A stretch of DNA of 64,000 bases from positions 30,226,154-30,290,153 of the forward strand of contig NC_057788.1 in the NCBI RefSeq assembly GCF_014905175.1. Reading direction: 5' to 3'. Below the pieces are notes generated by a model that was not told the DNA's origin, made no database searches, and worked only from the letters and a program-made list of their open reading frames with translations. Position numbers and translations under genes: made by a program. Source of the DNA: Aphidius gifuensis (taxonomy: Eukaryota > Arthropoda > Insecta > Hymenoptera > Braconidae). The first letter of the stretch is position 1. The number at the start of each line of letters is the position of its first letter. Below are positions 53,302-64,000 of this stretch, piece after piece.

Positions 53302-54710
53302 TGTAATAATTATTCAAAAAAAAAAAAAAACAATCAAACAAAAAAAAAAAAAATAAAAAAAAAAAATATACTTTTTTTTTTTTTTATATTTTCATAATCA
53401 CTTGTTTATATTTATGATAAAAAATAAAAATTCCTCTATGACGATGTAAACAAACTAAATCATCGTCATCCATCATGAGTATCGTCATCCTATTTTTTTC
53501 ATATTATTCACCAGGTCATTTGCTCCAAAAAAATTAAAATAAACCACAAAAATTTCACTGAATTATTTAAATATTTTTTTTCTGCTAAATTATTATTAAC
53601 AATCACTCATAACTTGTCACATTAATTAAAATTTTTTTTTAAATAATCATTGTTAATAATTATTTATCTATGGTCATCGACCGAGACCCAGACAATTTTA
53701 ATGTCACAACACTATTTTTTAAATTACAAATCGAAAAAAAAAATTTAAAATTTATTCAATTTAAAATATATTAATTATAATTATATAATTAAACTGGTTA
53801 TAATTTTTTTGTCATATAAAAATAATAAAACACTTGCAATATAATTTTTTGTGTTGCAAATTTGCGGCCATTTTTTTGCAGTGATAGGCCCAGCCTAGAG
53901 AAATGCGAAATTGCGAATACACACAAAGTTACCGAAAAAAATTAACGATTAATCTTGATGTTGATGATGAGTAAATATATTATTTAAAAAAATATATATA
54001 ACACAGACACTAACACAAATTAAATTAATACACAATATTGATGATAATGATTAACACTTTTGTCATGTTTGTGTACAATATTTTTTTATATATTGTTTTG
54101 ATTAAGGTAAAGAGAGGGGACTAGGGGAGATGAAAATATTCGCAAGTTTTTTGGAGTTGTTAAAACACCGTGTGTATGTGTTGAGAGAGAGAGAGAGAGA
54201 GTACAGGTCAGTGGCACGAAGAGAAAAATATATATGTATTGTGCACTCGTAGACATTCGTGCTGTTCAAATTGTGAGTTCGATCGTCAACAAAGTTTGCG
54301 AGATGAACACCGCATACCTGCTGCTGGTTTATCAATTTTTTTTTTCTCTTTCTTTTTCACTATTTTTATATTTGTATCACACTCTTTGTTGTCTCCCTTC
54401 TCTATTAATGATTTCGCGAATATATTGAATACACAAAATACATAGATTGATAACTCAATGTGCAAAAAAAAGAACAAAAAAAAAAAAACACTATTACCAA
54501 CTTTAAAAAGTGGCAGCACTGTACAAAATGGAGGAGGTCAATCAAATAACCCGGCAAAATTTGAATTACAATTTAATTTATTTATTAAAAAAATTTATTT
54601 ATTTATTAAAAATTTATTTATTTAATAATAATTATATATAAAAAATTAATTTGTTTATTTATTTTTCTTTTTAATGATTTAATTGTTACATGAATGAATT
54701 GATTAGCTAA
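53302..54710 (-). other. baboon upstream region and glutathione synthetase 3' flank
   Basis: On the minus strand this runs from the glutathione synthetase stop to the baboon start. A candidate non-coding baboon exon ends at 54,318 with donor cagcag|gtatgc. Its start is uncertain, perhaps near 54,540. Possible acceptors for it lie near 53,430 (gtcatag|agg). A GC-richer block is present at 53,870-53,930. The segment 53,302-53,400 is almost pure poly-A/T. Confidence 0.4.
54183..54201. repeat. GA dinucleotide repeat
   Basis: Nine and a half GA units. Such repeats are typical GAGA-factor binding tracts near insect promoters; it lies just downstream of the candidate baboon leader exon. Confidence 0.7.
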
Positions 54711-56182
54711 TTATAAATCAATTAAATAAGGACTGTCTGAAAATGCGGTACCACTCATGAGACCACCTTCATTTGATGTTGTTAATTTTGTTCTAAATAT
54801 ATGACCAGCTTGTTTATTAATTAATATATTATTTTCATCACCAATGATTACTCCAAATATACCAAGTTCAGATACAACATTAGATAATTGAATTTTATTA
54901 TTTGGACTTATGAGATAATTTAATTGTTGAGGTGGTGTTATTTTATCCATTAAAATCCAAGCTGTACGTTCACATGGATTTTTAATTGATTGTAAAAAAT
55001 ATTTAATATCTTTACCATAAATATTATTACCACCACCTTCTCTTTGTGGTTTCATAACAAAACGTTCTGGATATTTTAATGCCATATCTGTTGCTGCATT
55101 ACCATTTTCATCAAGAGCCAATGAGTAAAGACCTTGAAAAAAAATTTAAAAACAAATTAAAATTTGTATTTTTTGTTTTAATTATTTATACTAACCGGTA
55201 AATATATTTTCAATACATGCAACTTTTTTATCATTGTTTAAATAATTTGCAACAACATTTGAATTAGCAAGTGCTTGTTGTACTTTTTTGGTACCAGCTA
55301 AATGATATTGAATTGATGGACATTTAATTGCTAATGAACGTTCAATTAATAATCTAACATCCCATTCTTTTTGTGTTGGATATTGTTTTGGTTCATATCC
55401 ACAACGATAATAAACAACAGCTACTTTATTATTATTTATTAAAAGTTCATTGTTGATACCAAGTTTAGCTTGATTTGATAATTGTGTTAATGTTTTTCTA
55501 ACAACTTTAACATTTGGATTTTGACGTTTTATTTCAAACTCATGAAAACGTTGATCTGATATATTGTATGAAAAATCTTCAACAACAAAAATTATTATTG
55601 CCCTGTAATAAATTTAATAATAATTAGTAAACAATTAACAATTGATAATTATTTATTTAAATTAACTTACAATGGATCATTGTATATTTTCCATGCTTCA
55701 AGTATTCCACTACAAAGACCTTCAATGGCTTTATTATCTGGTAAATTAATAATTGCATCACCAAGACCAATTTCATTAAGAACAAATTTATGTAATTGTG
55801 TTGTAGCTGGACCAAGCCATGCCATTCCTGATGCCATTGTGTTCATTTCAACTTGTTTCCAACAACAAAATGGTTGTAATTTTTTACAATCATTTGTACA
55901 ACTTGTTTCAAGCATTAAATCTGATCTAAATAAACCAAGTGATATTTTTTGTCTTATTCCTTCATTTATAACTGTTTCATAAATATTAAATAATTTATTT
56001 GTAAAATATACTGTATAATTATGTTGAAGAATATCTTTTGTTGTATTTGTTATTGGTCTTACTGATAGACCATGCATCAATGCCCAATCTCTAGTTGTGT
56101 CAATTAAATCATTTAAATCTTCTGATGATAATGACAATGGTAATGATGTGCATGATGGTAATGAATCTTTCATTTTATTCAT
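54711..56182 (-). CDS. Gss: Glutathione synthetase
   Basis: Cytosolic ATP-dependent ligase that joins gamma-glutamylcysteine and glycine to make glutathione. Three exons, 56,182-55,671, 55,602-55,196 and 55,132-54,711, close in frame to give 446 aa, a little shorter than the roughly 474 aa human enzyme. Hallmarks: the N-terminal RSDLMLE and EMNTMASG substrate region; a middle domain with VVYYRCGYEPKQYP and WDVRLLIERS; and the glycine-rich loop MKPQREGGGNN at about residues 333-343, which closes over ATP. The C-terminus is near GGLMSGTAFSDSPYL. The ATG at 56,182 was chosen as the most upstream one in the exon; a second Met follows at residue 4. It lies head-to-tail between UDP-glucose dehydrogenase and baboon. 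Confidence 0.97.
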
Positions 56183-56199
56183 TGTTATTTTATGTTAAC

Positions 56200-56400
56200 T
56201 GATTGACTTGACACAAGAATAATGTCATTCAGATTCCAGCCACGTTGTCGACTGTGATTTTGATGAATCATTGCAAATTTGCCTCATTCTCAAGACCAGA
56301 TGTTATGGTGGGGATGGGTTTTTTTGTCTTCATGATTGGAAATGGCATCGTGTCACATGGGCGTAACCATCATGGCATCATGTGACTTATGCAAGATAAG
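56200..56400 (-). promoter_or_regulatory. Glutathione synthetase upstream region with duplicated E-box unit
   Basis: Immediately 5' of the gene on its strand. GGCATCGTGTCAC (56,344-56,356) and GGCATCATGTGAC (56,374-56,386) form a direct repeat 30 bases apart. They overlap the E-box CACATG (56,354-56,359) and its reverse-complement form CATGTG (56,379-56,384). These resemble sites for bHLH-zipper factors. Function is inferred. Confidence 0.4.
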
Positions 56401-56933
56401 AAAAAAATACTTTTGGTCAGTAATAAATACCTCAAGTCTCAACAGCCAGCATCTAAAGTGATAAAATTTCGAAACAATTAGATTAGATAATAAATATTGA
56501 TAAAAAAAAAAAAAAATCTCAGCTTAATTTAATAATCATTCATGATTAAAGATAAATTCAATTATAATATAAAATTATTTATTAAATGATTAATAATTTA
56601 AATTTTTTATTTTGATAATAAATTTAAAATTTATTTATTTATTGCAATTTTATTTTATTTACAATTTTAAAAAATTATTATTTTAATTAAAAATTCTAAA
56701 ATACATTTTGTTTGTTAATATTTAAAATATTAAAAAAATACTGTAAGCAAATTTATTGTTGATTATTATTAATTATTGCATTATTAATATTATTTATTTT
56801 TATTTTTGTAAATTTAAATTTTTTATTGTTAAAATATACTTAAGTGGAGATATTTCTTTTTTAATGTGATTTTTTTCTTTTCTTTTTATTCATCGGAATG
56901 TGTTTTATTGAATTGTTTATATTTAATTAATAA
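56401..56933. other. Intergenic region 5' of glutathione synthetase and 3' of UDP-glucose dehydrogenase
   Basis: AT-rich, about 530 bases, holding the UDP-glucose dehydrogenase 3' UTR; nothing else recognised. Confidence 0.6.
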
Positions 56934-58748
56934 TTATATTTGTGATTGGCTACCCCAAGATCTTGAAATTGCTGATCTTGTTAATTTTTTTCCAATTGTT
57001 TGTACAATAAAGCCAATTTTTTGCAAACGATCATGTTGCAATATTTTTCTTCCATCAAATATGTAAGCTGGTTTTGTCATTTCTGAATAAATACGTTCGT
57101 AATCCAGTTGCTGGAAAAAAAATAAGAAAAAAACATACAATACTCAAGTAGCTCAAAAATTATCTTATCATTATTTTGTTAATATTTATCTCAGTACCAT
57201 GAACTCATCCCATTCAGTACAAAGAACGATAGCATGTGTATTTTTTGTAGCACTATATGCATCAGGATATATTTTAACTTTATGTTTCAAGTCTGGCACA
57301 TGATCCATTGACAAATCTTCAATGATCTGGCTTTCTTCAACCTGAAAAATCATGCAAATAATGAGAATAAATAAAATAAACACAACTCAAGTTTTCACAA
57401 CAATATGATAAATAAAATAAAATAAAATAAAGTGTACCTTTGGATCATATATGTGTAAAATAGCACCTTCATCAAGAAGTGTTTTAGCAACATGAATTGC
57501 TGGTGACTCTCTAGTATCACCAGTATTTTTTTTAAATGCAAAACCTAATATTGTAATTTTTTTATCAGTTACAGTATTGAACAGAGATTCAATAACACCA
57601 GCTGAAAATCTTGTTTTTTGATATTCATTCATGTCAATAACTTGTTGCCAGTATGCAGCAACTGCAGGTAAATTTAAACACTCAGATATATAAACAAGAT
57701 TTAATATATCTTTTTTAAAACATGAACCACCAAAACCAACAGATGCTTGCAAAAATTCTTTGCCAATTCTTTTGTCCATACCAACAGCAACAGCAACTTC
57801 TGATATGTCAGCACCAGTTGCTTCACAAATTGCTGACAATGCATTTATACTTGATATTTTTTGTGCTAAAAATGCATTTGCAGCCTGTAAAAAAAACAAT
57901 TATAATTAATAAATAAATCAACAGCAAAAAAATACATTTTTAATTTAATAATTTACCAATTTCGATAGCTCAGAACTCCATGTATTTGTTGTAAGTATAT
58001 TTTTACGTGGTATCCAATGTTCATAGACTTGGCATAATTCTTCAATTGCTGATTGACCACCTGGTGTATTTGCACCACCAATTAATACTCTATCAGCATT
58101 TATTAAATCATTGATTGCTGTACCTTCAGCTAAAAATTCAGGATTTGATAATATCTATATAAAATAAATAACAAAACAATACGTTATAAATTAATCTTGA
58201 TAGTTTTAAAATAATAAAATGATGTTAAGGTAAACGAGATAATAATCATTGACAATATTAAATATATAAATAGAGATATGAATCACCTGATATTCAACAC
58301 CTGGTTTATGATTAGCATTTAATATATTCATGATACTTTCAGCAGCTCTAACTGGTACTGTACTTTTTTCAACAACAATTTTATTAGATGTTGCTATTTG
58401 TGCAATCATTCTTGCAGCACTTTCAACATATTTTAAATCAGCAGCTTTACCATTACCATGACCAAATGTTTTTGTTGGTGTATTAACTGATATAAATATT
58501 AAATCAGCTTCTTCAATTGCTCTTTCAATATCAGTTGAAAAAAATAAATTTTTACCACGACATTTTTCAACAACATCATCTAGACCTGGTTCATAAATTG
58601 GTAAACGATCTGAATTCCATTGAGCAATTCTTTCTTTACATTTATCAACAACTGTAACAATAATTTCTGGACATTTAAGAGCAATCACACTGCATGTTGG
58701 ACCACCAACGTAGCCAGCACCAATACAACATATTTTTTTAATTGTCAT
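56934..58748 (-). CDS. sgl: UDP-glucose 6-dehydrogenase
   Basis: Cytosolic NAD-dependent enzyme that oxidises UDP-glucose to UDP-glucuronate, the precursor for glycosaminoglycans (heparan and chondroitin sulfate). The fly orthologue is sugarless. Five exons, 58,748-58,287, 58,154-57,957, 57,884-57,438, 57,341-57,198 and 57,110-56,934, give 475 aa, the usual length. Rossmann motif GAGYVGGPT is at residues 10-18, VNTPTK follows, NPEFLAEGTA is at 158-167, catalytic-site Lys 219 (ELSKLAANAF), and the nucleophile Cys 275 lies in GFGGSCFKKD. The C-terminal half has GFAFKKNTGDTRESPA. The ATG is set by the conserved MTIKKICCIGAGYVG start. It is divergent from HIRA. Confidence 0.98.
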
Positions 58749-59700
58749 TGTTATTTATGATGTATAAAATCGTCTGAAACAAATTGAATAAATTCATATT
58801 AATTAGTTTTTTCTTTTTTTTATGTTAAATGATAAATTTAAATTTTTGGATGGTAAATTTCAAACTACGTGGAGTGAAAGCTCATAAAAAATTAAACCTT
58901 TGTAGCTGAGGAAAAGATAGTTTTTTTTTTTTTTTATTACAGGAAGTTTATAACGGTTTAGAAAAGATAAATTGTGACATGTGATTGATGGTGAATCATT
59001 TGTTTGCTTAAAGAATTTTTTTTTTTTTTATATTAACTAAGATTCAAGTAGAATTATAGACCTCGAGCAAAATCATATCGTATAAATAGCTCAATTTATT
59101 TTTATTATTTCAAGATAATTCATGCAATTTAAGCCAATTTTAATGATAAAAATAGTTTATAATTTTATTGTTGTAGAAAATGTATTTTTGTACTCGTGAT
59201 ATTGTGGTTTCAATGAAATTAGAAAAAAAATTTATAATAAATTATCATTTATAAATATTATTATTAAATATATTTAATACAATTTTTTTATCAAATTGAA
59301 AAAGCAGGAAGTCGTGATAGAAATTTATCAGCTTTCAACAAAAACCATGATGATGAAAAATTTTTTTTTTTTCCAATTTACAAATATAATTAATGTTTTA
59401 TTTATTTACCTGATAATAATTTGATGTTGGTTGAAAGATTTGTCAGTTTAAGATGAAATAATTTGTTTAAAAATATTTATTTAGTGATTATATTTTTTCT
59501 TCAGCAAGAAGAGATACTGCCTCGTCAAATGATGAAGAACAAATGATTAAAATCAATCCATTCTCCAGTATTTATTGCTCAAAAAAACCAGTTGAATCGT
59601 TTATAAATAATTGTATTGCCAAGTGTCACAATCAGTTTTTATACTTGGAAATAAAAAAATATATCCACGTTACAACATTATTACTACTTGATGTTTGACA
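58749..59700 (-). other. UDP-glucose dehydrogenase leader with a 5' UTR intron
   Basis: An acceptor ttgtttcag|acg places the start of the coding exon at 58,773. A matching donor tatcag|gtaaat ends a non-coding exon at 59,410. The transcription start is not resolved but would lie above 59,410. The intron between is AT-rich. Confidence 0.5.
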
Positions 59701-60359
59701 ATATTTAAACAAGTGTTCTTTTTCTATTGTTTTCTATTGTAATTAAACTGCACAGTCATAACCTTGCAGCCACTTGTACTATTACTAAAAATTAAAATAA
59801 GCTTTAAATTCCAAAAATATTAAAATAAAACTATAACAAAATACAATTATTATTAATTTTTTTTTATATATAAAATTTTAATTAACAATGCTCTAATTAA
59901 TTAATTATTTTTGACAAACAATTATTTGACAACCGGTTAACAGATGGCATTGCAAAAAAAAAAAAATTTCTAATTTTTTAATTTCGAATTGTTTCGAATT
60001 TCTAATAGAAAAATTTTTAACTCAATAATTTCTATGAAAATCATTCGAAATACAAATAAATAAATTTGATTAATTTTTTCGAATTAAAAAAAAAAAAAAA
60101 ACAATAGAAAAATGATGGTCGCGTTCAGAAATATTTCTTTAATTTTAAAATGGCGAAATTTTTAGTAGCTTTTCAAGTTTTTGTTGTGGTAGCTATATTT
60201 CGATTGTTGGATAATAATTAAAATTATAATCTAATAAATAACAAAAATCGAAATGTTAATAAAATGCCACAAATAATTATCCAACCTTTCTCTAATTTGT
60301 AAGCTGTTAATTAAAAATACAAACAACATTTATTCTTGTTAATCTTGGACAGGATTTAA
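59701..60359. other. Intergenic region between divergent UDP-glucose dehydrogenase and HIRA
   Basis: AT-rich with scattered short inverted and direct A/T motifs. AAAATGGCG at about 60,148-60,156 resembles the YY1/Pho core. No gene seen. Confidence 0.5.
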
Positions 60360-60649
60360 GCAGGGATACTTGATTTTTCCATAACAAACTGATGATTCTG
60401 GACCCCAGGGTCTAGATCACCTGGCAAAGTGGCAACTCTGTCCGCATCACTTATCATTTTGATCAGTTTGCATCTGAAAATTAAGGGTTATGTAGTTTTT
60501 ACAATTAAATCCCCAACAGCTTTTATTGTTTTTACTCATAAATTTCTATGATTAATAATATCAATAAATTAATATTAAATAAACAAATAAAATACATGGA
60601 ATAATTATACGTTTTTCATTTATTTTAAAATATATAAAAATTTGACATT
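60360..60649 (+). promoter_or_regulatory. HIRA promoter and leader
   Basis: A GC-richer block at about 60,345-60,490 precedes HIRA. It contains the inverted pair GACCC-ca-GGGTC and an initiator-like TCAGTT near 60,463-60,468. No TATA box is seen. The leader from there to the ATG at 60,650 has no obvious intron. Confidence 0.4.
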
Positions 60650-63600
60650 ATGAAGCTTCTCAAGCCGAATTGGGTTACTCATGATGGTAAGTTTTATTCT
60701 CATATAATAAATTATTTACATATCATTAATATTAATTTATAAATTTTAATTAATACAGATCTTCCAATATTTTCTGTTGATATTCATCCTGATGGTAAAC
60801 GTTTTGCCACTGGAGGCCAAGGTAATTTTTCAAAATATTATTTGTTTTTTTTTTGTTTTTCATACTTTTTTTTTTCCACAACAACCAAATATTATTATTA
60901 TTTTTTTTATTATTAAAAAAGGTGGTGATTCTGGGAGAGTCGTTATATGGAATATGGAACCAATAAAAAATGCAAAAGCTGAACGTGATAAAAATGTTCC
61001 AAAAATGCTTTGTCAATTGGACAATCATTTGGGTAAAATTAAATAAATTAATAGAATGTCTCAATTATAATTTTATATAATAAATATAAAAATTAATTAT
61101 TTTTCAGCATGTGTAAATTGTGTAAGATGGAGTGCAAATGGTTTATTAGCATCAGGTGGTGATGATAAAGTTATTATGATATGGAGATTATCAAATAGTG
61201 GTGGTGGAAGTTCAATGTTTGGTAGTAAACCAAGTGTAGAAAATTGGCGTTGTATAGCAACATTAAGATGTCATGAAGGTGATATATTAGATCTTGCATG
61301 GGCACCACACAGTCCTTGGCTAGCATCAGCATCAGTTGATAATAGTGTTATTGTATGGGATGCAACAAAATTTCCAGCAATTGTTGCTATTTTAAAAGGT
61401 CATACTGGTATGGTTAAAGGTGTTACATGGGATCCTGTTGGTAAATATTTAGCTACACAATCAGATGATAGAACATTGAGAGTATGGAGAACAGCTGATT
61501 GGGGTGATTCAGCATTAATATCTGAGCCATTTGATGAATGTGGAGGTACAACTCATGTATTAAGATTATCTTGGAGTCCAGATGGACAATATCTTGTATC
61601 AGCACATGCTATGAATGGTGGTGGTCCTACTGCACAAATTATTGAACGTGATGGTTGGACACAAGATAAAGATTTTGTTGGACACAGAAAAGCAGTAACT
61701 TGTGTTGTAAGTTGTTGATTTATTTTATTTTTTCTTTTAATTAAAATTCATTTGTTTTTTTTTTTTGTTTTTTAGCGTTTTAATGGTAATATTTTACAAA
61801 AAAATCAACCAGGATCATCAAAACCACAGCAATATTGTTGTGTAGCAATTGGCTCAAGAGACAGATCATTATCTGTATGGTTGACTTCATTAAAAAGACC
61901 ATTAGTTGTAATAAATGAACTATTTACACATTCTGTTCTTGATTTAAGTTGGTCACCATGTGGTCTTCGTCTTGCAGCATGTTCTTGGGATGGGACTGTT
62001 GCATTTGTTCAATTTACTGAAAAAGAACTTGGTCAACCACTTGATCCTGCTGAACAAGTAATAATAATTATTAAATTTATTTAAATTATTTTATCACAAC
62101 AAATTTATTTTATATTTTAATTATTATTATTTTACAGTGTATTCTTCATGAAAGACTTTATGGAAAACCTTTAGTACCAGGTGCATGTACAGTTATGGAA
62201 ACACCAAGTTTATTAAATTTAAAAATATCAGAGCCAGAAACAAAAAATGATAAACCATTATCAAATGGTATAACACAAACATCATCATCATCAACAACCA
62301 CAGCAGCTACAACAACAACGACGAATACAACAACAACACCAGTCAAAGGACCAATAAATAAACAAATTGAAACAAGAACATCTGATGGTAGAAGAAGAAT
62401 AACACCAATGTTTATACCACCATCACCAGATATTAATTCAACTGAAAATTTAGATGAAACACCAGCAGCTAAAAATTCACCAACATTTACAAGTACATCA
62501 CAAACAAAAAGCTCAATTATTATTGAAAAACGTAATGATGTTGTAACACCAAATGTTAGTATAACAACAAATTCATTAGAATCATCATCATCAAATAAAA
62601 AACAAGGACAAAAATTAAAAAAACGTCAATTATCAGTTACAAAAATAATTAGTAATTCTAATAATACCAAGAATAATAATAGTACTATTAATAATAATAA
62701 CAACAATAATAATAGTACGAATAATAGTAAAACACAAAATATAAATAGTAGTAATAATAATAATATTAATAATAGTAATAATAATAGTAGCAAATCACAA
62801 AATAATATTAACAATAGTATATTACAAAATAATATTAGTCCATCACAAAATTATAAAAAGCCAAAATTATGTTTTAATAATAGTAATACAAGTGGTAATG
62901 TATTACCACCATTACAACCGTCCAAATCAATGTCACAACAATCAGCTCATTATGCTGTAACAGTGATAAATAAACAAGAATTATCACATTTACAAGTATT
63001 TCGTGGTACAGATATTGAGCCAACATGGGATTTATATATGGGTTATAATGCTGTTGGTTTAGCAGTATCAGCTGGACTTATTGTTGTTGGTTTAGAAGAT
63101 GGTAGTATACATATATTTGATCCAGTAAAAGGTACAAGACCAGCACCACCATTAGTACCACCATCACCATTTGCTAAAATACATGCTGTTGGTAATGTTG
63201 TTATGGTTATATCATGTTGTGGTGCTGTACGTGTATGGGAAATTGGTGATAATTGTCGTTTAACAGTATCAACATCAGCACGACATTTAGTTACATCTGG
63301 TTGTTCATTATTATCATGTAATATACATAATGGTATGCCACATTTAGGTTTTACAAATGCAAGAGCATATATATTTAATAAAGAAATGGGTACATGGTTG
63401 TTGGTTGGTGATAGTCAAGATCCAATTTGGCGTTGGTCTGCACAAAATGCTGGTGGTAGACCACCAAGAGGACCATTATCATCATTACAAGAAGGACTTA
63501 ATAGAACTGCTGGTGGTACTAAACCAAATCCAAATCCACTTTATAATGGACCAAGTGTTGTGTCATATCTTGAACAACAATTATTAGCATCAAAAGCATT

Positions 63601-63970
63601 GGGTAGCTCACAAGAATATGCACATTGGTGTATGGCACTTGTATCATTTTTATTAACACAAGGTAATATTATAAAAAAATAACATTTGCAATTTATTATA
63701 CAATTAATTATTAATTATATTTACTAATTTATGTTTATATTGATTTTTATAGAAGGACTTGAAAAACGACTGAGAGTAATTCTTGATGAATTAATGGGAC
63801 CAAGTCACAGTTCAGCATCAAAAAGTACTTGGGATCCAATGATACTTGGATTAAAAAAACATCAATTACTTGATGATGTATTAAAAGTCATTGGTGGTCA
63901 TCTTAGATGGCAGAGATTATACATAGAGTACTATGAACAATTGTCAGAACTTAAAAATGATTGTAATTAA
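60650..63970 (+). CDS. Hira: HIRA histone chaperone (H3.3 deposition)
   Basis: Nuclear scaffold of the HIRA complex, which places histone H3.3 independently of replication. Exons 60,650-60,686, 60,759-60,821, 60,922-61,032, 61,108-61,706, 61,776-62,057, 62,138-63,662 and 63,753-63,970 close in frame, giving 944 aa. This is somewhat shorter than the roughly 1,020-1,050 aa of human and fly forms. The N-terminus MKLLKPNWVTHD starts a WD40 propeller (residues ~1-365; for example LLASGGDDKVIMIW, WLASASVDNSVIVWD, RLAACSWDGTVAF). The B domain GRRRITPMFIPP at about 447-458 is the known ASF1-binding element. A Ser/Asn linker follows, then the C-terminal Hira domain (AVGLAVSAGLIVVGLEDGSI) and the conserved ending HLRWQRLYIEYYEQL. 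Domain order is complete. Confidence 0.97.
62650..62830 (+). repeat. AAT-type trinucleotide tract coding a poly-Asn linker in HIRA
   Basis: Roughly 60 codons dominated by AAT/AAC with AGT interruptions give an Asn/Ser-rich linker between the B domain and the Hira domain. Reading frame is kept across it. Such expansions fit AT-biased coding DNA; the antisense reads as poly-Leu and is not a gene. Confidence 0.9.
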
Positions 63971-64000
63971 CAATCAAGTATTTAAATAATATATTAATAT

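Noticed and set aside
56379..56392. Antioxidant response element in the glutathione synthetase upstream region
   Set aside because: TGACTTATGC has one base too many between TGAC and GC to fit the consensus.
62626..62814. Minus-strand open frame reading as poly-Leu
   Set aside because: It is the antisense of the HIRA poly-Asn tract.
1..64000. tRNA, rRNA, CRISPR array or bacterial-type operons
   Set aside because: No tRNA-like box or cloverleaf was noticed, no direct-repeat array exists, and gene structure is clearly intron-rich animal DNA.

Overview
The window is very AT-rich eukaryotic DNA with long homopolymer tracts and GT-AG introns. Its genes are clear animal, and specifically insect-type, genes: paramyosin with a nested miniparamyosin start, a baboon-type activin receptor with alternative ligand-binding exons, glutathione synthetase, UDP-glucose dehydrogenase and HIRA. 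Extreme AT content and this gene content would fit an AT-rich insect such as a parasitoid wasp, but the species is not determined from the sequence.

Left part (1-31,200): one minus-strand gene dominates. Eight exons chain in frame from a 7-codon first exon at 27,078-27,098 to 12,921, encoding 1283 residues of Ser/Asn-rich protein with four copies of a short 'SGERAWW...PEG' motif. A further minus exon at 8706-8870 matches the N-terminus of FHOD-family formins. I read the whole as the 5' half of a formin (Fhod/Fhos-like) gene with long and short N-termini, whose GTPase-binding/FH1/FH2 parts lie beyond the left edge. The link between the two parts is inference. A TATA plus initiator pair in a CpG-rich island at about 11.0-11.16 kb looks like an internal minus-strand promoter.

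Middle (31,200-44,600): the plus-strand paramyosin gene has 12 coding exons whose phases all close, giving 881 aa. Inside its ninth coding intron lie a separate start and two exons for miniparamyosin (630 aa predicted), which shares the last four exons. Intron blocks carry a palindromic CRE and MEF2/CArG-like sites. A 4.6 kb gene-poor stretch follows.

Right part (44,600-64,000): three minus-strand genes in tandem, baboon (44,621-53,301), glutathione synthetase (54,711-56,182) and UDP-glucose 6-dehydrogenase (56,934-58,748), then plus-strand HIRA (60,650-63,970), divergent from UGDH. Baboon has three alternative exons for the ligand-binding half of the ectodomain. All three have lengths of 2 modulo 3 and equal splice phases, so only inclusion of exactly one keeps the kinase in frame.

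I found no tRNA, rRNA, CRISPR array or intact transposon. Exon limits were read by eye from splice consensus, phase closure and protein-family continuity. Untranslated exons and promoters are much less certain than coding exons.
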